A stretch of 9,365 bases of DNA from Verrucomicrobiota bacterium (GTDB taxonomy: Bacteria > Verrucomicrobiota > Verrucomicrobiia > Chthoniobacterales > UBA10450), in assembly GCA_003219925.1 (NCBI GenBank), contig QHQU01000227.1:1-9365 (forward strand), written 5' to 3'. The notes beneath the pieces were generated by a model. The model did not search any database and was not told the origin of the DNA. It saw only the letters and a program-made list of their open reading frames with translations. Shown here one piece after another: positions 1 to 5,741 of this stretch. The position numbers and the translations under genes were made by a program. Positions within the stretch are counted from its first letter, which is position 1. Each line of letters starts with the position of its first letter.

Positions 1-804
1 AATGTGCGTGCTGGCAATGAGCGCGACCTGTTGTTTGCCGATCATTTCAGCGGCGGGCGTAGTTCGTAGAAACACCGCATTCACACAAACGTAGAGCACG
101 ATTACGATCAGCGTCCCGAGAGCGAGGGATAGCGGAACGTTCCGGCGTGGATTACGAATTTCTCCGGTGATGTAAGTCGAGGCGTTCCAGCCCGAGTAGG
201 CGTACATCACCCAGTAAAGACTGATCGCGAAGGGCGTGCTCGCAATTAGCCCGCCATCCCCTTTCATCGGCCAGAACGAGATCGGCTGCGTTTTGTTAAT
301 GTAAAATCCCGCACCGATGAGTAGGACGATGAGGGTGACCTTCAAAACGGTAGATCCGATTTGAAACGCGCTGCCAAGCCGCAAATCACAAAGTAAAACG
401 ACGGTCACGATCCAGACCGCGGCCATGGCAGCGACCAGCGGATTTATGGAGGGAAAAATTTCAGCGAGATAAGTGCCGAATGGCATCGCTGCGATCGCGA
501 CGGGCGCGGAGAAGCCAACGGTTGCCGAAATCCACCCGGCCAAAAATCCGAGCGACGGATGATAAATCTCGCGCAGAAAATGATATTCCCCGCCGGACCG
601 CGGCAGCGCCGCGGCGAGTTCGGCGTAGGAAAGCGCGCCGCACATCGCGCAAATTCCGCCGACGATCCAGAGCGCGATGATGGCGAAACCGCTCGGCAAA
701 TCGCCAACCTGAAATCCGAGGCTGGTGAAAATGCCGGTCCCGATCATGTTCGCGATCACGATGCAGGTGGCGGTAAGTAGAGAAATGCGATGGGGATTGC
801 TCAC
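1..804 (-). CDS. APC-superfamily amino acid permease, N-terminal part (gene continues beyond left edge)
   Basis: Reading the minus strand from a GTG at 804-802 gives 268 uninterrupted codons to the window edge. The C-terminal part (a typical member is about 430-500 aa) is missing. The start is fixed by an in-frame TGA at 816-814, with only CCG TCC ATT between it and the GTG. No clear Shine-Dalgarno is seen. Hydrophobic segments lie near residues 7-29, 37-55, 86-110, 122-142, 149-167, 189-205 and 226-246. TM1 carries the unwound-helix motif ANMIGTGIFTSLG (residues 18-30), the substrate-backbone site of LeuT-fold APC transporters. TM2 ends in GALSYAELAAALPRSGGEY, and the TM6/loop region has YAYSGWNASTYITGEIRNP; both are hallmarks of the SLC7/YjeH-like group. 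By family, it moves amino acids across the inner membrane, probably coupled to protons or by exchange; the substrate is unknown. It is divergent from the regulator gene and nothing links it functionally to the ABC locus. Confidence 0.93.
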   Translation of the reverse strand, partial: MSNPHRISLLTATCIVIANMIGTGIFTSLGFQVGDLPSGFAIIALWIVGGICAMCGALSYAELAAALPRSGGEYHFLREIYHPSLGFLAGWISATVGFSAPVAIAAMPFGTYLAEIFPSINPLVAAMAAVWIVTVVLLCDLRLGSAFQIGSTVLKVTLIVLLIGAGFYINKTQPISFWPMKGDGGLIASTPFAISLYWVMYAYSGWNASTYITGEIRNPRRNVPLSLALGTLIVIVLYVCVNAVFLRTTPAAEMIGKQQVALIASTHI

Positions 805-1024
805 AATGGACGGTCATTTTGCGCCGAAACCTTTTCGTAAAGGAAGAGTGGCAGGCCCATGGATATTACCAGCCAATCGCATGAATTGCTGCTTTCGTTG
901 TCGTGCGCAACCCGGTCACGAAGTTTTTTGATTCGATGAATGAACGTGCCTGACCCATTGTCTGCGTGGCTCTTAATCGTTAGTTCAGCCCAGGCGCATT
1001 GATGTTAGCACATTGACAGCACGC

Positions 1025-1040
1025 GTGAAACGCGGTTCAC
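1025..1040. promoter_or_regulatory. Near-palindrome just upstream of the response-regulator start (candidate operator)
   Basis: GTGAAACGCGGTTCAC reads the same on both strands except for one A/G pair (14 of 16 positions symmetric). It lies 8 bp before the GTG start of the activator gene and 6 bp after a TTGACA hexamer (1013-1018). Position and symmetry would suit an operator for autoregulation or a site shared with the divergent permease promoter. No good -10 element accompanies the TTGACA, so the promoter itself is not established. The rest of the 244-bp gap (805-1048) shows no other clear element. Confidence 0.3.
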
Positions 1041-1048
1041 AGTAACTC

Positions 1049-2395
1049 GTGGCTAGAATTTTAATTGCGGATGATCAGCCCGATGTGCTGGAGGCATTGC
1101 GCATTTTACTCAAGGGCGCGGGGCACCAGACCGATGCGGTTACTTCGCTCGCGGGAATTTTCAATGCGCTCGATAAAAAAGATTACGCGCTCTTGATGAT
1201 GGATTTGAATTACACGCGTGACACAACCTCCGGGCAGGAGGGCTTGGAGGTTATTCCGAAGCTCCAGGAAATCGACAGCACTCTTCCCATAGTCGTGATG
1301 ACGGCGTGGGCAACGATCGATCTTGCGGTGGAAGCGATGAAACGCGGGGCCCGCGATTTCGTGCCGAAGCCTTGGGACAACGAGCGGTTGCTTTCGATCG
1401 TGCGCACGCAAATCGAGCTGGCGGGTGCGTTGCGCAAAGGACGCAGGTTGGAAGCGGCCAATCAATTACTTCGTGGGGGTGCGCCGAATTTAATCGCGGA
1501 ATCGCCCGCGATGCGGCCGGTGTTGGAAATGATTTCGCGAGTGGCGCCATCGGACGCGAACATTTTGATCACGGGCGAAAATGGGACCGGCAAAGGATTG
1601 ATTGCGCAGGCGCTGCACGCCCTCTCGCCGCGCACCTCGCATAGCATGATCACGGTGAACATGGGCGGACTATCGGAAACGATTTTCGAAAGCGAATTAT
1701 TTGGTCACGTCAAAGGCGCCTTTACCGACGCGAAAACGGATCGCGCCGGCCGATTCGAGCTGGCGGACGAAAGCACGCTTTTCATGGATGAGATCGCTAA
1801 CATTCCGCTCAACTTACAGGCGAAACTTTTGCGCGTGATCGAGACTGGCGAGTTCGAACGCGTTGGTTCTTCGAAAACGTTGCACGCGAATGTGCGCATC
1901 ATTTCGGCGACGAACTCTAACCTGCACGATGAAGTCGCGGCCGGAAGGTTCCGCCGGGATTTGCTCTTTCGCCTAAACACGATCGAGATCGGCTTGCCCG
2001 CTTTGCGCGATAGGAAAGAGGACATCATGCCCCTGGCGAACAATTTCCTGCGCATGCACGCCAAACGGTACCGGAAGGAGTTCGGCGGTTTTGATGAGAC
2101 TGCGCGCGAACGTTTAATGGCGCATCCGTTCCCGGGAAATGTGCGCGAGCTGGACCATGTGATCGAACGTGCGGTCTTGATGTCGACCGGCCCGCAAATA
2201 AAAGCACGCGACCTTGGCCTCTCAACGGGAGGCGGCGATGCGCGGGGGTTGGAAGAGATGAGTCTGGAGGAAGTCGAAGCGTATCTGATTAAGAAAGCGC
2301 TGGCCCGTGCCGGCGGAAACGCCAGGCAAGCGGCGGAAGCGCTGGGATTGAGTCGCAGCGCATTTTATCGGCGGTTGCAGCAATATGGTCTGTAA
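1049..2395 (+). CDS. Sigma-54-dependent response regulator, NtrC family (receiver - AAA+ - Fis HTH)
   Basis: This 448-residue cytoplasmic activator has the full NtrC layout. The receiver (1-125) has acidic residues D8/D9, phospho-acceptor D52, T85 and K107. The AAA+ sigma-54 interaction domain (about 148-375) shows Walker A GENGTGKG (176-183), the sigma-54 contact loop as GAFTDA (223-228), Walker B LFMDE (D247/E248), the RFRRDLLFRLN region (300-310) and FPGNVREL (361-368). A Fis-type helix-turn-helix ends the protein (about 421-448). By family, phosphorylation drives oligomerisation on upstream sites and ATP-powered opening of sigma-54 promoters. The likely target is the consensus promoter at 3967-3982. 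The GTG start is fixed by an in-frame TAA two codons upstream; no Shine-Dalgarno is seen. The loop after D52 (NYTRDTTSGQEGL) is several residues longer than in classical NtrC. The partner kinase gene follows 74 bp downstream. Confidence 0.96.
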   Translation: MARILIADDQPDVLEALRILLKGAGHQTDAVTSLAGIFNALDKKDYALLMMDLNYTRDTTSGQEGLEVIPKLQEIDSTLPIVVMTAWATIDLAVEAMKRGARDFVPKPWDNERLLSIVRTQIELAGALRKGRRLEAANQLLRGGAPNLIAESPAMRPVLEMISRVAPSDANILITGENGTGKGLIAQALHALSPRTSHSMITVNMGGLSETIFESELFGHVKGAFTDAKTDRAGRFELADESTLFMDEIANIPLNLQAKLLRVIETGEFERVGSSKTLHANVRIISATNSNLHDEVAAGRFRRDLLFRLNTIEIGLPALRDRKEDIMPLANNFLRMHAKRYRKEFGGFDETARERLMAHPFPGNVRELDHVIERAVLMSTGPQIKARDLGLSTGGGDARGLEEMSLEEVEAYLIKKALARAGGNARQAAEALGLSRSAFYRRLQQYGL

Positions 2396-2409
2396 TTTCG
2401 TGTTTAGTT

Positions 2410-2468
2410 TTGTAGCCGCGCCTCTATGAGGCGCGAGAAAAACGCGGCTCACAGAGCCGCGGCTACAA
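2410..2468. repeat. Dispersed palindromic repeat, copy 1: two hairpins inside an 11-bp inverted repeat
   Basis: Outer arms TTGTAGCCGCG (2410-2420) and CGCGGCTACAA (2458-2468) are perfect inverted repeats. Inside and overlapping them are two 8-bp hairpins, each with a 3-nt loop: CGCGCCTC-TAT-GAGGCGCG (2417-2435) and CGCGGCTC-ACA-GAGCCGCG (2443-2461). They are separated by an A-rich linker, so the element can fold as a cruciform or as two stem-loops. It fills most of the 74-bp gap between regulator and kinase and ends one base before the kinase ATG. It shares its outer arms with the element at 3806-3848, which marks it as a dispersed REP-like unit rather than a local accident. No U-tract follows, so it is not a standard terminator. 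Confidence 0.9.
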
Positions 2469-2469
2469 C

Positions 2470-3804
2470 ATGAACGAGCGTCGCAAACCGCGGCGTCGGA
2501 CTTCGTACGAAGATCGTCTCACCTGGTTAACCATAGGCGCGGCGGCGCCGGCGGCATTGATCGCGCTCTGTTTGCTTTGGTTCGGGGAGTACAGCGCGAA
2601 AGTGCAATGGACTCTCACGCTCGTGATCGCGGGATTCGCGTTTGGTTATATCGTGAGCATGCGCGAGCAAGCTATCCGTCCCTGGCAGACAGTGACGAAC
2701 TTGCTCGCGGCCTTGCGCGAGGGCGATTACTCGATCCGGGCCCGGGGTGCGCGGGCGAACGATGCTCTGGGTGAAGCGTTGCTCGAGGTCAACGAACTGG
2801 GCGAAACCTTGCGCCTACAACGTCTCGGCGCTTTCGAAGCCACTGCACTTTTACGCACGATCATGGCCGAGATCGATGTCGCCGTCTTCACCTTCGATCC
2901 GGAACGCAAGCTACGTCTCGTTAATCGCGCCGGAGAAAACTTGTTGAAGAGACCGATAGACAAATTGCTCGGCCGAACCGCGCGCGAACTTCGCCTGGAT
3001 GTTTGTCTGGAGGCGGATGAGGACGCGCCGCTCACGCTCGCGTTTCCGGGCGCGACTGGACGGTGGGGCGTGCGGCGCAGCACTTTTCGCGAGCACGGTT
3101 TGCCTAATGAATTACTCGTGCTGACGGATCTGAGCCGCACTCTGCGGGAAGAGGAGCGCATCGCCTGGCAACGATTGGTGCGCGTTCTCGGTCATGAATT
3201 GAATAATTCGCTCGCGCCCATCAAATCAGTTGCGGGAAGTCTGGAGAATTTGTTGCGGCGCGACCCGTTGCCGGCTGACTGGCACGAAGATGCACGCAGT
3301 GGGTTGAACGTAATCGCCACCCGGGCGGATTCACTTAGTCGTTTCATGGAGGCATACGCGCGACTGGCGCGATTGCCGCCGCCGCAAAAGGAAGAGACGG
3401 ATATTGGCGAAGTGGTGACGCGGGCGGCGAATTTGGAAATGCGATTGCCGGTGCGGAGGCAAGGTGGTCCGGCGATTTCGATTCGTGCCGATGCAGGGCA
3501 AGTGGAACAAGCGCTGATTAATTTGCTGCATAACGCCGCCGAAGCGTCGCTGCCAACGCGCGGCGCGGTAACCATCGGTTGGAAGGAAGCAGGCGAGGGC
3601 GTGGAAATTTTTGTGCGCGATGAAGGCGACGGAATCATGAACCCGACAAATTTGTTTGTTCCATTTTTCACTACCAAACCGGGCGGGTCTGGAATTGGTC
3701 TGGCCCTTTCGCGACAAATCGCGGAAGCGCACGGCGGAAGCTTAACCCTGGCGAATCGCGTGGGCGCGCCTGGGGCCGAGGCGTTATTGCGCTTGCCGAG
3801 ATAA
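2470..3804 (+). CDS. NtrY-like membrane sensor histidine kinase (2 TM - HAMP-like - PAS - HisKA - HATPase)
   Basis: This 444-residue protein has a basic N-terminus and two membrane helices (about 19-39 and 47-64) joined by only about 7 residues, so there is no periplasmic sensor domain. A HAMP-like linker (about 65-118) and a PAS domain (about 122-225, with FTFDPERKLRLVNRAGENLL) follow. The dimerisation helix has the H-box GHELNNSLAPIKS with phospho-acceptor H242. The ATPase domain has the N-box INLLHNAAEAS (350-360), G1 DEGDGI (384-389), an F-box VPFFTTKPGG, and G2 GSGIGLALS (406-414). All catalytic elements are intact. The expected role is to autophosphorylate and pass phosphate to D52 of the NtrC-type regulator encoded just upstream. 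The ATG at 2470 is chosen because no later start keeps TM1; the reading frame is open back to a TAG at 2413, but no other start codon is seen. There is no Shine-Dalgarno: a palindromic repeat occupies that position. Confidence 0.95.
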   Translation: MNERRKPRRRTSYEDRLTWLTIGAAAPAALIALCLLWFGEYSAKVQWTLTLVIAGFAFGYIVSMREQAIRPWQTVTNLLAALREGDYSIRARGARANDALGEALLEVNELGETLRLQRLGAFEATALLRTIMAEIDVAVFTFDPERKLRLVNRAGENLLKRPIDKLLGRTARELRLDVCLEADEDAPLTLAFPGATGRWGVRRSTFREHGLPNELLVLTDLSRTLREEERIAWQRLVRVLGHELNNSLAPIKSVAGSLENLLRRDPLPADWHEDARSGLNVIATRADSLSRFMEAYARLARLPPPQKEETDIGEVVTRAANLEMRLPVRRQGGPAISIRADAGQVEQALINLLHNAAEASLPTRGAVTIGWKEAGEGVEIFVRDEGDGIMNPTNLFVPFFTTKPGGSGIGLALSRQIAEAHGGSLTLANRVGAPGAEALLRLPR

Positions 3805-3805
3805 T

Positions 3806-3848
3806 TGTAGCCGCGGTCGCCGGCCGCGGCTGGGCAAGCGCGGCTACA
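3806..3848. repeat. Dispersed palindromic repeat, copy 2: one long hairpin inside a 10-bp inverted repeat
   Basis: Outer arms TGTAGCCGCG (3806-3815) and CGCGGCTACA (3839-3848) are identical to those of copy 1. The interior differs: a 10-bp stem AGCCGCGGTC (3809-3818) and GGCCGCGGCT (3822-3831), with one G-U pair and a 3-nt loop, overlaps the left arm, and the second internal hairpin is absent. The repeat begins one base after the kinase stop codon. It could protect or attenuate the message 3' end, but no T-run follows, so intrinsic termination is not supported. Confidence 0.85.
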
Positions 3849-3907
3849 GGCGTTCCAAAATCGGGACGGCATTTTCCCACAAGCGAATCCGGGCACACCT
3901 TCCCCTC

Positions 3908-3921
3908 GTTGGATCTCCAAC
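3908..3921. promoter_or_regulatory. Palindrome upstream of the sigma-54 promoter (candidate activator-binding site)
   Basis: GTTGGA-TC-TCCAAC has perfect 6-bp arms around a 2-bp centre and lies 45 bp upstream of the -24 element. NtrC-family dimers bind palindromes upstream of sigma-54 promoters, commonly 80-150 bp away, so this site is closer than usual. A second weaker symmetric pair, GTGA-N7-TCAC, is at 3931-3945. Only one copy of each is seen, so the assignment is tentative. Confidence 0.3.
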
Positions 3922-3966
3922 TATAAATCTGTGAGCGTAAGTCACTTGCAACTCTCTTTGGCCCGG

Positions 3967-3982
3967 TGGCACGGGCATTGCA
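3967..3982 (+). promoter_or_regulatory. Sigma-54 (-24/-12) promoter of the transporter operon
   Basis: TGGCACGGGCATTGCA matches the sigma-54 consensus TGGCACG-N4-TTGC(A/T) at every position, with the invariant GG at 3968-3969 and GC at 3980-3981 in the required spacing. Transcription should begin about 12 bp downstream of the GC, near 3993, giving a 5' leader of roughly 65 nt before the ATG at 4058. It points into the small-protein/adaptor/ATPase/permease array. A sigma-54 activator is encoded 1.6 kb upstream, so the activator and its target promoter sit in one locus. Confidence 0.88.
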
Positions 3983-4040
3983 ATAGCGGACCGTGACACA
4001 ATTTATTTTTTGAATCCGAGAGCGATTCGAAACGCATCTC

Positions 4041-4051
4041 AAGGGAAAGGA
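4041..4051 (+). promoter_or_regulatory. Strong purine-rich ribosome binding site for the small membrane protein
   Basis: AAGGGAAAGGA contains AAAGGA ending 6 bases before the ATG at 4058. It decides that start over an in-frame TTG at 4010 that has no such signal. It is the only convincing Shine-Dalgarno sequence in the window; the other starts have weak or no matches. Confidence 0.75.
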
Positions 4052-4057
4052 AAAGAA

Positions 4058-4366
4058 ATGAAACCGACAGTTGAACAAAATAATTTGAGCAAGCGAGCGG
4101 ACGTTGCGGAGACAAATGCGGGAGCGTTTCCCTCCATCGATTGCAATTATCAAACTGTAGCGCTGCCGAGTTATCGGGGCAGCTGCCTGCGGCCAAGATT
4201 TTCATCGTTCCGCAACATCAGCGGCGAGTATTTTCGGATTGAAGCGCGCAGCGAATTCCGCGTCGAAGCGGCGGCGTTCATCGCGATCATTATCACGGCG
4301 GCGATTCCAATTTTGAACAACATGCACGCGCTCGCAGATTTTCTGCGCGCAACTGGTAATCTTTAA
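4058..4366 (+). CDS. Small unknown protein with one C-terminal membrane segment, first gene of the sigma-54 operon
   Basis: I do not recognise a named family for this 102-residue protein. The N-terminal 70 residues are polar and mixed in charge, with two cysteines (C29, C43). The stretch FRNISGEYFRIEARSEFRVE (51-70) looks like an amphipathic, charged juxtamembrane region. One hydrophobic segment follows (about 71-87, AAAFIAIIITAAIPILN), then a short tail NMHALADFLRATGNL. There is no signal peptide, so a cytoplasmic N-terminus with a C-terminal anchor is likely. It has a strong Shine-Dalgarno, lies about 65 nt below the predicted transcription start, and its stop is only 1-7 bp from the adaptor start, which suggests translational coupling. 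By context it may be a membrane accessory or regulator of the transporter; this is inference. Codon use resembles its neighbours, which supports a real gene. Confidence 0.75.
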   Translation: MKPTVEQNNLSKRADVAETNAGAFPSIDCNYQTVALPSYRGSCLRPRFSSFRNISGEYFRIEARSEFRVEAAAFIAIIITAAIPILNNMHALADFLRATGNL

Positions 4367-4373
4367 GTTGGAA

Positions 4374-5705
4374 ATGATGCGACAGAAATCGGAGGCGCAC
4401 GCGGAAGAGACAATTGTGCGACCGGCTGGATTTTCCCCGGTAAGCTCGGGAATGGACATCGCGCGCCCGCACATTGCCAAACAGAAACGCCGCCGCCGGA
4501 TCCTGTTCGCGTCCGGCGGTGTGCTGGCGTTGATCGTAATTACGGTCGCTCTGTCGCATTTGAAACCGGCGGTCCCGAGCGTCGATCGCTCGACGGTATG
4601 GGTTGATACCGTGAAACGCGGCCCGATGGTGCGCGAGGTGCGCGGCCTTGGCACCCTCGTGCCGGAAGAGATTCGCTGGATTCCGGCAAATACCGAAGGT
4701 CGAGTGGAAAAGATTGTCGTTCGTCCTGGGACGCAGGTGAAGGCGGACACGGTGATTTTGGAATTGTCGAGCCCAGAGTTGGAGCAAGCCGCACATGATG
4801 CGGAATCGAAATTGAAGGCGGCGGAAGCGGAGTTCACGACCCTCCAGGCGAAGCTGCAACGCGATTTACTCGATCAGGAATCAACCACCGCGCGGGTGCA
4901 TTCGGAATATGAGCAGGCGCGGATAGAGAGTGATATGAACGAACAGCTGAAGAAAAACGGTTTGGTGGCCGAGCTGCAATACAAGACTGCGCAAGTGAAG
5001 GCGGCGGAGCTGGCGAACCGTGACGCAATTGAACAGAAGCGCATGAATTTCGCGCGCGATTCGATCGAGCCGCAATTGGCGTCGAAGCAGGCTGAAGTGG
5101 ATCAGGTGAAAGCGGCCGCGCAGTTAAAGCTCGATCAGGTGGAAGCGTTGCATGTGAAAGCAGGAATGAACGGCGTGCTGCAACAGATGCCGGTGGATGT
5201 GGGACAGCGGGTGAAGATCGGTGACAATCTCGCACGGGTGGCCGATCCAACGAAGTTGAAAGCGGAAATCAAAATCGCCGAGACCCAGGCGAAGGATATT
5301 CAGATTGGCGAGAAAACGACCATCGATACCCGCAACGGCGTGGTTACGGGCCATGTCACGCGAGTTGATCCTGCGGTCGAGCAGGGAACGGTGAAAGTGG
5401 ATGCGCAGATTGACGGTGAACTTCCGCGGGGGGCGCGCCCAGACTTAACGATTGATGGTACAATCGAGCTGGAGCGTTTGGACGATGTGATTTATGTCGG
5501 CCGACCTGCGTTTGGCCAGGAAAACAACACCGTCAGCATCTTCAAACTTGTTTCCGGAAGCAGCGAAGCGGTGCGGACCCCAGTCAAACTAGGCCGCAGC
5601 TCAGTGAACTCCATCGAGATCATCAACGGCCTGCAACCAGGCGACCAGGTCATTCTTTCCGATACCAGCGCGTGGGACGCCCACGAACGAATTCGGTTGA
5701 ATTGA
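4374..5705 (+). CDS. HlyD/MacA-type membrane fusion (periplasmic adaptor) protein
   Basis: The adaptor has 443 residues from the ATG at 4374, or 445 from a TTG at 4368; a second ATG is at 4377. None has a good Shine-Dalgarno, and the ATG at 4374 is preferred over TTG. Numbering from TTG: a basic stretch KQKRRRR (38-44) precedes a membrane anchor (about 45-63). A first lipoyl half follows (about 106-135, with GRVEKIVVRPGTQVKADTVI), then an Ala/Glu/Lys-rich coiled-coil hairpin (about 137-262) and the second lipoyl half (about 265-292, GVLQQMPVDVGQRVKIGDNL). A beta-barrel (about 293-370) and a membrane-proximal domain (to the end) complete the protein. By family, it spans the periplasm, contacts the permease and may bridge to an outer-membrane TolC-like channel. 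No such channel gene is in the window. It immediately follows the small membrane protein gene and precedes the ATPase by 36 bp. Confidence 0.94.
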   Translation: MMRQKSEAHAEETIVRPAGFSPVSSGMDIARPHIAKQKRRRRILFASGGVLALIVITVALSHLKPAVPSVDRSTVWVDTVKRGPMVREVRGLGTLVPEEIRWIPANTEGRVEKIVVRPGTQVKADTVILELSSPELEQAAHDAESKLKAAEAEFTTLQAKLQRDLLDQESTTARVHSEYEQARIESDMNEQLKKNGLVAELQYKTAQVKAAELANRDAIEQKRMNFARDSIEPQLASKQAEVDQVKAAAQLKLDQVEALHVKAGMNGVLQQMPVDVGQRVKIGDNLARVADPTKLKAEIKIAETQAKDIQIGEKTTIDTRNGVVTGHVTRVDPAVEQGTVKVDAQIDGELPRGARPDLTIDGTIELERLDDVIYVGRPAFGQENNTVSIFKLVSGSSEAVRTPVKLGRSSVNSIEIINGLQPGDQVILSDTSAWDAHERIRLN

Positions 5706-5730
5706 ATCAGCATTTAGAAATCAGCAATCA
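5705..5730. repeat. Short direct repeat in AT-rich spacer before the ATPase gene
   Basis: AATCAGCA occurs at 5705-5712 and 5719-5726, 14 bp apart, followed by a third partial AATCA at 5726-5730. The 36-bp spacer is far more AT-rich than the surrounding genes and has no Shine-Dalgarno. It may simply provide an unstructured ribosome entry region; no protein-binding role is established. Confidence 0.5.
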
Positions 5731-5741
5731 AAAATATAACC

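Noticed and set aside
461..817. ATG-started minus-strand reading frames at 444-817
   Set aside because: They are other-frame shadows of the amino acid permease, whose true frame begins at the GTG at 804 and gives clear APC motifs.
1013..1018. TTGACA as the -35 box of a sigma-70 promoter for the regulator
   Set aside because: At 17 bp spacing the -10 would be TTCACA, a poor match, so the promoter is not claimed.
3806..3848. Intrinsic terminator after the kinase
   Set aside because: The stem is strong but no T-run follows, and the same arms occur in the repeat before the kinase, so it is annotated as a dispersed repeat.
3192..3920. 242-codon open frame on the minus strand
   Set aside because: It is antisense to the histidine kinase ATPase domain, is Ser/Arg/Pro-rich with no recognisable motif, and is typical of the open antisense frame of GC-rich genes.
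4010..4057. Upstream TTG start for the small protein (118 residues)
   Set aside because: There is no Shine-Dalgarno before it, while the ATG at 4058 has AAAGGA at good spacing.
4202..4859. Minus-strand frames of 188-211 codons
   Set aside because: They overlap the adaptor and small-protein genes in antisense, have low-complexity composition and lack a ribosome binding site or promoter.
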